Shown here: positions 1 through 3,845 of the stretch, piece after piece | How the letters are laid out: each line of letters begins with the position of its first letter | Numbering within the stretch: the first letter of the stretch is position 1 | Source: Chamaesiphon sp. | Lineage (GTDB): Bacteria; Cyanobacteriota; Cyanobacteriia; Cyanobacteriales; Chamaesiphonaceae | Assembly (NCBI GenBank): GCA_026785875.1 | Contig: JAJAZF010000143.1 | Location: 1-6,319 of the forward strand | Direction of reading: 5' to 3' | DNA: 6,319 nt | Made by a program: the position numbers and the translations under genes | Notes under the pieces: generated by a model | What the model was told of the DNA's origin: nothing | Seen by the model: only the letters and a program-made list of their open reading frames with translations | Databases searched by the model: none

Positions 1-21
1 ATTCAGCCTAGACGGAGTTGA

Positions 22-657
22 CTATTTAGCGATCGACTGGTTGATGACTGGATGTTGACCATAAAAAGGTACTGCCATCGACCAGTGCGGACGCTCCCCT
101 CGATCGTATTCCATCCGTGCCAAAGCTAGCACACCAGCGACTGTATTGGCAAGATTTGCCGATTGTGGGACGGTGTGATGATGCGAGGGCTGGAGCTGTG
201 ATAATTGGGCATCCCAATCGGCTGATGAGAAAACTGTATCGGGCAAAATTGTCGTAAATTCCTGACGATCTAGACTAATCTGATAAATTGCGCCAAAAAC
301 TTCACCCCGTTGAGCAGGCATCGAAATCGCGATCGAGCCATCCAGTGGTGTGTGCCAAGCGATCGCCGCTAGACTAGAAATAGTAAATACAGGTAGGTCT
401 AACTGTTGCGCCAAAGTACGGACGGTAACTACCCCCAGACGCGCACCTGTGAATCCGCCTGGGCCGTTAGCGACAGCCAGCCAGCCCAGATCTTGCCAAG
501 TCTGAGGAATAAGAAAATCGCGAAGATAGGGATGGAGATAATTGGAAGTCTCTCGTCCCAAATCCCATGTCTGACAACGGACATCTGCGGCATTGTTACA
601 AATTGCCAAACCTAATGCAGGGCTGCTAGTATGCAGTGCCAAACCGTATTTTGTCAT
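22..657 (-). CDS. tsaB: tRNA threonylcarbamoyladenosine biosynthesis protein TsaB
   Basis: This 211-residue protein is a member of the TsaB (YeaZ) family. In bacteria TsaB forms a complex with TsaD and TsaE that transfers the threonylcarbamoyl group onto A37 of ANN-decoding tRNAs (t6A) in the cytoplasm. TsaB is an ASKHA-fold relative of TsaD and has a structural rather than catalytic role. Seen in the sequence: the N-terminal strand LALHTSS (residues 6-12), the family signature GPGGFTGARLG (65-75; usual form GPGSFTGLRxG) followed by the helix with TLAQQL, then PVFTISSLAAIA (89-100) and AQRGEVFGAIY (115-125), which corresponds to the usual DARxGEVY segment. The length is normal for the family and the frame is intact. 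The ATG is followed directly by family sequence, but the bases before it are pyrimidine-rich and contain no Shine-Dalgarno motif. It is transcribed divergently from the TPR gene. TsaD is excluded because the protein is too short and lacks its metal-binding HxxxH motif. Confidence 0.93.
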   Translation of the reverse strand: MTKYGLALHTSSPALGLAICNNAADVRCQTWDLGRETSNYLHPYLRDFLIPQTWQDLGWLAVANGPGGFTGARLGVVTVRTLAQQLDLPVFTISSLAAIAWHTPLDGSIAISMPAQRGEVFGAIYQISLDRQEFTTILPDTVFSSADWDAQLSQLQPSHHHTVPQSANLANTVAGVLALARMEYDRGERPHWSMAVPFYGQHPVINQSIAK

Positions 658-684
658 GTAGAGGGTAGGGGGTAGAATTTGTAG

Positions 685-713
685 GGTGTGTTAGGCGCAA
701 GCCGTAACGCACC
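685..713. repeat. Dispersed cyanobacterial hairpin repeat (imperfect palindrome)
   Basis: Arms GGTGTGTTA (685-693) and TAACGCACC (705-713) pair along their whole length with one G-T wobble (689/709). After a single bulged G (704) the stem continues with GGC (694-696) against GCC (701-703), closed by a GCAA tetraloop (697-700). That is a 12-pair hairpin. From general knowledge, elements of the form GTAGGGTG-GTTAGGC-GCC-TAAC-CACC occur in many copies between genes of diverse cyanobacteria. The hairpin itself is read directly from the sequence; its membership of that repeat family is recalled, not searched. It lies 28 bp upstream of the tsaB start in a divergent gap, so a termination role for a neighbouring gene is unlikely. 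Confidence 0.7.
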
Positions 714-778
714 AGAGCCAAGTACAAAGCTGGTCAGTTTAAATGTCGAAATTTCCGCTAGCATAGAGCAGATTACCT

Positions 779-797
779 CCGGTAGGCTACGCGAACG
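779..797. repeat. Possible degenerate copy of a second cyanobacterial interspersed repeat
   Basis: The stretch reads, on the minus strand, CGTTCGCGTAGCCTACCGG and contains the near-perfect small palindrome GTAG-G-CTAC (782-790). It resembles the GTTCGCGTAGCG-type repeats found in large numbers between genes of Nostoc and related cyanobacteria. Only one short copy is present in the window, so the assignment rests on recalled similarity and remains weak. It sits in the 213-bp gap between tsaB and the TPR gene, about 65 bp to the right of the hairpin repeat. Confidence 0.3.
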
Positions 798-870
798 AAT
801 CCGACCCACGATCGCCAAGAAAAGTTTAGGATAGCATAAACACATTTGCAAAAGATCGGAATTGATAACT

Positions 871-2793
871 ATGACTTCTGCCGATGCTGAATCCAATCCT
901 CACAGCAATCCTCAACCTCAAACACTACGAGATCGATATCTACAGACGATCGAGCAGATCGTGACGCGGATTCTGACTGGTAAACAGATTATCTCGAAAG
1001 AGTATATTTATCAACTACTAGTCGAGCAGATCGAACTGGGGACGAGCGAAATATTTGAAGGTTGTCTGAGCGACACAATCCAAGGGATCGAGCGGGAAAT
1101 TGCTAGCCAAGCCGATGAAGTCAAACAAGCCAAATTCAAGCACAAACTCAATGCTCTGGCTTGGATTCAGACGGCTTTGGGTAATTTGCAAGACGAACGC
1201 CAAGCGGTAGCAATAGTAAATACCACAATCGATCGAGTCGTCACCGCCGAGCCACCCGAACGTCTAAATATCCTCCTGCAAGCACTCGATCCCAATCAAG
1301 AGCGCAAACTAGATCGCGCTCAGATCGAACTGATGATTAAATCGCTCCAATCAGTCGCAAATGTCAGCCTCCAACCCGCAGATTTTGAGCAGTTACGGCA
1401 ATTATCGCTCGGACTCGATCGCGGACTCAAGGCACTACCCACTTTAGAACCCCACCTCGTTAGTTGGATTTACGAAAGCGGTCAACAAATCGGTTTTGGT
1501 GGAGCCACAGAGAATGGCCCCTGGTCGCTGTGGGCGCAGCAAGTCACCAAACCACTCACAAAGTCATTATTTCAAGCGATCGGTCGTCAGCAGTCAATTT
1601 CCGACATTACAGCAGCTCAAGGAAGTGGGGATGAGGGAGATTGGACAGAGTTGGCGATCGTCTTGCAAAGTATTCAGACGGCTCTAGTTGCTTGGTTCGA
1701 TGCCCAGATGTACGATCGCGTTTGGGGACAGCGGATGGCTTTTAGTACGCTGATTACATTTGCGGCAATTTGGAGCGAGTTGGCAAATGGGATCGCTAGA
1801 GCGACAGGAATTAATACCAATCACCGCGATGCGATCGCTAAAGCCTGTTTTCAGGTGACATTACAAATCCTGCGTACCGCCGCACAACGTCCTAATTTCC
1901 CACTCTATGGGGGAATTTTTGCCGCCTTCTCTGGTGAAACACTCCGCGATACCCTCTCTTATTTCGATCTCCCGCTCAAACAGGTAGCAGGTACCCAAGA
2001 GAAAGGGCGACTGTTAACTATTTTGGGCTATTCACAGCAGACATTGGGACAGATCGAACGCGCTATCGCCCTTCACAAAGAAGCCCTAGACATCGCCAAT
2101 CGCGCCGGAGATCGCCCGTGTGAAATTGCCAATCTCAACCATCTGAGCCGAATTGCGATCGGTCAAAAAGATTATTCCCAGGCGATTAGTTATAGTCAAC
2201 GCGCCCTGATTTTAGCCAGACAGACAGGCGATAAACTAGGTGAAGCTAATGCCCTAACTAATGTTGGCTACTCAGAAGTACTGGCTGCACACGCGATCGA
2301 CCAAATGGACGAGGAGATCTACCAACAGAATATCAGTTATCTCGATCGAGGCTTAAAACTTGCCGAAACTCTCGAAGATAAACAGAGTTTAGCCCTGTGC
2401 TATCACAGCCTCGGACTCGCCTATCTCACCATCCAACAGCCAGAAAAAGCGATCGAGTATCTCCAATTGGGTACCAAAGCCGCCCAAGCCGTCGGCGACT
2501 TGTACCTCCAAGGACTGAATCTTACCTACCTCGCTGAGGCGCACCACAGCTTAGAAAAAAATAAAACCGCGATCTTTTATAGCTGTCTGGCAATGTACCA
2601 ACTTCATCAAATCGGTGCCAAGGAATGGCGACAGAGCGCGAGTTTAGCCACGATCTTGCAAGGAAAACTCGGACGTGAAGAATTTGAAAAGGTTTTAGTC
2701 CAGTATCGTCCTAATTTGCTACCTGCGATCGGTGTTGATGGCTATGATTATTTACCACAATTACTAATTAAGTACCTGAATGGTGGCGGTTGA
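871..2793 (+). CDS. Tetratricopeptide-repeat (TPR) protein of unknown function
   Basis: The protein has 640 residues from ATG 871. An in-frame TTG at 862 would add three residues, but the only purine-rich motif (GGA, 858-860) is 10 bases from the ATG and touches the TTG, so ATG is preferred. Residues about 1-18 are polar and rich in Asn, Pro and Gln. Residues about 20-370 look mainly helical and belong to no family I recognise; they include a Trp-rich stretch near residue 210 (GPWSLWAQQ). From about residue 377 (near base 2000) to about 600 there are four to five TPR-like helix pairs, with typical motifs such as LGYSQQTLGQIERAIALHKEAL reading into the next, YSQAISYSQRAL, and LGLAYLTIQQPEKAIEYL. 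No signal peptide or membrane segment is visible, so a cytoplasmic scaffold or adaptor role is likely by family analogy, partner unknown. The frame is intact and its codon use, with many GATCG sites, matches the neighbouring genes. It is separated from the toxin-antitoxin genes by a gap with its own promoter candidate. Confidence 0.85.
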   Translation: MTSADAESNPHSNPQPQTLRDRYLQTIEQIVTRILTGKQIISKEYIYQLLVEQIELGTSEIFEGCLSDTIQGIEREIASQADEVKQAKFKHKLNALAWIQTALGNLQDERQAVAIVNTTIDRVVTAEPPERLNILLQALDPNQERKLDRAQIELMIKSLQSVANVSLQPADFEQLRQLSLGLDRGLKALPTLEPHLVSWIYESGQQIGFGGATENGPWSLWAQQVTKPLTKSLFQAIGRQQSISDITAAQGSGDEGDWTELAIVLQSIQTALVAWFDAQMYDRVWGQRMAFSTLITFAAIWSELANGIARATGINTNHRDAIAKACFQVTLQILRTAAQRPNFPLYGGIFAAFSGETLRDTLSYFDLPLKQVAGTQEKGRLLTILGYSQQTLGQIERAIALHKEALDIANRAGDRPCEIANLNHLSRIAIGQKDYSQAISYSQRALILARQTGDKLGEANALTNVGYSEVLAAHAIDQMDEEIYQQNISYLDRGLKLAETLEDKQSLALCYHSLGLAYLTIQQPEKAIEYLQLGTKAAQAVGDLYLQGLNLTYLAEAHHSLEKNKTAIFYSCLAMYQLHQIGAKEWRQSASLATILQGKLGREEFEKVLVQYRPNLLPAIGVDGYDYLPQLLIKYLNGGG

Positions 2794-2806
2794 TTTAGGT
2801 TGATGT

Positions 2807-2818
2807 GGCAGCACTGCC
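2807..2818 (+). terminator. Weak hairpin after the TPR gene, possible terminator
   Basis: GGCA (2807-2810) and TGCC (2815-2818) form a short stem with loop GCAC, 14 bp beyond the TPR stop codon. It is part of the palindrome GGCAG-CA-CTGCC. Only a short T-run (TTT, 2823-2825) follows, so this is at best a weak intrinsic terminator. It is the only stem of note between the TPR stop and the next promoter candidate. Confidence 0.22.
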
Positions 2819-2824
2819 GAGCTT

Positions 2825-2863
2825 TAATTGACGAATTACTTGCAAAATGAGAGAATAATTTTG
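2825..2863. promoter_or_regulatory. Two inverted repeats over the higBA promoter, possible HigA operators
   Basis: Inverted repeat 1 is TAATT-GACG-AATTA (2825-2838), with perfect 5-bp arms overlapping the -35 box. Inverted repeat 2 is CAAAAT (2843-2848) and ATTTTG (2858-2863), with perfect 6-bp arms around a 9-bp spacer that contains the -10 box. Type II antitoxins with a helix-turn-helix domain, including HigA, usually bind palindromes in their own promoter and repress it. Binding here is inferred from position only; the region is AT-rich, so short palindromes may occur by chance. Confidence 0.3.
2828..2856 (+). promoter_or_regulatory. Candidate sigma-70-type promoter of the higB-higA pair
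   Basis: TTGACG (2828-2833, five of six bases of the -35 consensus) is followed after 17 bp by GAGAAT (2851-2856, four of six bases of the -10 consensus). Transcription would start near 2863, about 20 bases before codon 2883, where homologous toxins begin, and about 55 bases before the first usable GTG. Spacing and position are good; the -10 match is only fair. Confidence 0.4.
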
Positions 2864-2879
2864 GATTAGCCACCAAAGC

Positions 2880-2918
2880 ATCAGGCACCTAATCTCCATT
2901 AGCAAGCTGCGGCTGGAT
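2880..2918 (+). other. In-frame 5' extension of higB encoding the conserved N-terminus without an ATG
   Basis: The higB frame stays open upstream of GTG 2919 to a TAA at 2856-2858. The codons from 2880 read I-R-H-L-I-S-I-S-K-L-R-L-D and lead into VVRYPDASKP. This matches the conserved HigB N-terminus: E. coli YgjN, as recalled, begins MHLITQKALKDAAEKYP. Residue H (2886) aligns with the second residue of YgjN, so its initiator Met falls on AGG 2883-2885, one base (T to G) from ATG. The stretch contains only non-standard candidates for initiation (ATC 2880, CTG 2907). It is therefore either translated from a rare start codon or a remnant left by start-codon loss. Confidence 0.6.
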
Positions 2919-3182
2919 GTGGTGAGGTATCCTGACGCTAGTAAACCTGTAGAAGCTTGGTACAACATCGTTAGAACTGCCGAATGGCAAAGTTTAGAAG
3001 ATGTGCGACAAATTTACCCTAGTGCTGATGCAGTTGGCAATTTCACTGTTTTCGATATCAAGGGAAATACCTATCGTCTGATTGTTAGCATTAATTACGA
3101 AGACGGAACTATTTATTATAAATATTTCCTGACTCACGCCGAATATGACAAGGATAAGTGGAAAAATGACCCCTACTTTTGA
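2919..3182 (+). CDS. higB: HigB-family type II toxin (YgjN-like mRNA interferase), start uncertain
   Basis: From GTG 2919 the product has 87 residues; GTG 2922 is equally possible. It belongs to the HigB toxin family of the E. coli YgjN type, whose members cleave mRNA at the ribosome and are neutralised by HigA. Visible family features (numbered from GTG 2919) are RYPDASKPVEAWY at 3-15, AEWQSLEDVRQIYPSADAVGN at 21-41, the core strands FDIKGNTYRLI at 45-55, and the C-terminal THAEYDK at 72-78. Family members usually have about 95-105 residues, so this form lacks the first strand and part of the first helix. The missing part is encoded just upstream in the same frame (2880-2918), where the expected ATG is AGG; the full form from 2880 would have 100 residues. 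No clear Shine-Dalgarno motif precedes any of the candidate starts. The frame is otherwise undamaged. Toxin-before-antitoxin order is typical of higBA. It could be a weakly expressed working toxin or a recent start-loss pseudogene. Confidence 0.82.
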   Translation: MVRYPDASKPVEAWYNIVRTAEWQSLEDVRQIYPSADAVGNFTVFDIKGNTYRLIVSINYEDGTIYYKYFLTHAEYDKDKWKNDPYF

Positions 3183-3567
3183 CCTGCTCGTCTATATCGA
3201 TCTGCTCTCACAGACGATACCTGGGGTAATTGAGACAGAAGCAGAATATCAACGCCTGTTGACATTGACAGAATCTTTGCATTTCAAAAAAGAGCGAACT
3301 CTAGAAGAGAAAAAAATTTATAAGTTGCTCGTGACGTTAATCGAGCTATACGAGTCCCAACAATACTCGCTCCCTGCGTCTTCGCCCCAGGAAATATTAC
3401 AGCATATTATGGACTCTAGTGGTTTGCGACAAACCGATGTGGCGGAAATTATCGGAGCCTCAAGTGGTGTCGTGTCTCAGATTGTCAATGGTAAACGGAC
3501 AATTAGTAAGGCTCAAGCAAAAGCTTTGGGTTCTCGCTTTAAAGTCTCTCCTAGTCTGTTTATTTGA
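3166..3567 (+). CDS. higA: HigA-family antitoxin with helix-turn-helix DNA-binding domain
   Basis: This 133-residue protein is the antitoxin expected next to a YgjN-type HigB and is close in length to E. coli HigA (YgjM, 138 residues). Residues about 1-70 are a helical segment that in this family contacts the toxin. Residues about 76-130 are a Cro/C1-like helix-turn-helix domain: the turn and recognition helices lie in TDVAEIIGASSGVVSQIVNG (90-109), followed by KRTISKAQAKALGSRFKVSPSLFI, which is very like the YgjM C-terminus ending in SPALFID. The family function is to bind and inactivate HigB and to repress the operon promoter. ATG 3166 is chosen because AAGGA (3150-3154) precedes it and because the homologous N-terminus starts there; ATG 3145 would add seven residues and lacks a ribosome site. 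The gene overlaps the toxin gene by 17 bases, which suggests translational coupling. It is intact. Confidence 0.88.
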   Translation: MTPTFDLLVYIDLLSQTIPGVIETEAEYQRLLTLTESLHFKKERTLEEKKIYKLLVTLIELYESQQYSLPASSPQEILQHIMDSSGLRQTDVAEIIGASSGVVSQIVNGKRTISKAQAKALGSRFKVSPSLFI

Positions 3568-3845
3568 AATATAAGGGTCAAGTAAAGGAATATACGGGTT
3601 GATGGCTACAATTGCTGAATGAGTATCTACGCGCTCGCAGTTTCTAGCCAACACTCAAAATGTAACTAGTACAGATCGAAAAAAAGCAATCTATCCTTAG
3701 AAGTATCTTGGCAGTACCCGATCCCCTCCCCCCCAGTAATGGTAGTTATTACCGAACCCGATCGCTAAAATAACTATTCCCAATCGCCAAATTTACTGTG
3801 TTAAGATTTAATGACACAGGACAAAGCAGGGGATGGAAAACAGCC
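3568..3845. other. Intergenic region between higA and clpC (clpC leader)
   Basis: I see no gene in these 278 bases. They contain an imperfect direct repeat, ATATAAGGGT (3569-3578) and ATATACGGGT (3590-3599), with a 21-bp period; perfect arms TGGCTA (3603-3608) and TAGCCA (3645-3650) separated by 36 bases; a C-rich tract with seven consecutive C (3728-3734); the small inverted repeat GTAAT-N7-ATTAC (3736-3740 and 3748-3752); and two copies of ACCCGATC (3716-3723 and 3756-3763) 40 bp apart. No clear intrinsic terminator follows higA. Whether any of these elements regulates clpC is unknown. Confidence 0.5.
3799..3807 (+). promoter_or_regulatory. Candidate extended -10 promoter for clpC
   Basis: TG-T-TAAGAT (3799-3807) fits the extended -10 form TGnTATAAT with five of six -10 bases. 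No good -35 box lies 16-18 bp upstream, which an extended -10 can tolerate. Transcription would start near 3814 and give a leader of about 32 bases. AGGGGA (3828-3833) would be the ribosome-binding motif, 12 bases before ATG 3846. Other start sites further upstream are possible. Confidence 0.35.

Noticed and set aside
663..686. G-rich tract before the hairpin repeat, possible G-quadruplex
   Set aside because: There are only three runs of three or more G within the tract (663-665, 668-672, 684-686); a canonical quadruplex needs four.
654..896. 80-codon minus-strand ORF in the gap left of the TPR gene
   Set aside because: Its first part is antisense to the TPR gene start and the rest reads through repeat DNA. 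No family resemblance is visible. Only the inner ATG with GGAGG is kept, as a possible leader ORF.
359..1838. GCGATCGC palindromes at 359-366 and 1831-1838 as operators
   Set aside because: These are HIP1 sites, very abundant in cyanobacteria and located inside coding regions. They are used here only as a lineage marker.
3460..3654. 64-codon minus-strand ORF over the higA 3' end
   Set aside because: It is antisense to the helix-turn-helix codons of higA and has no recognisable motif.
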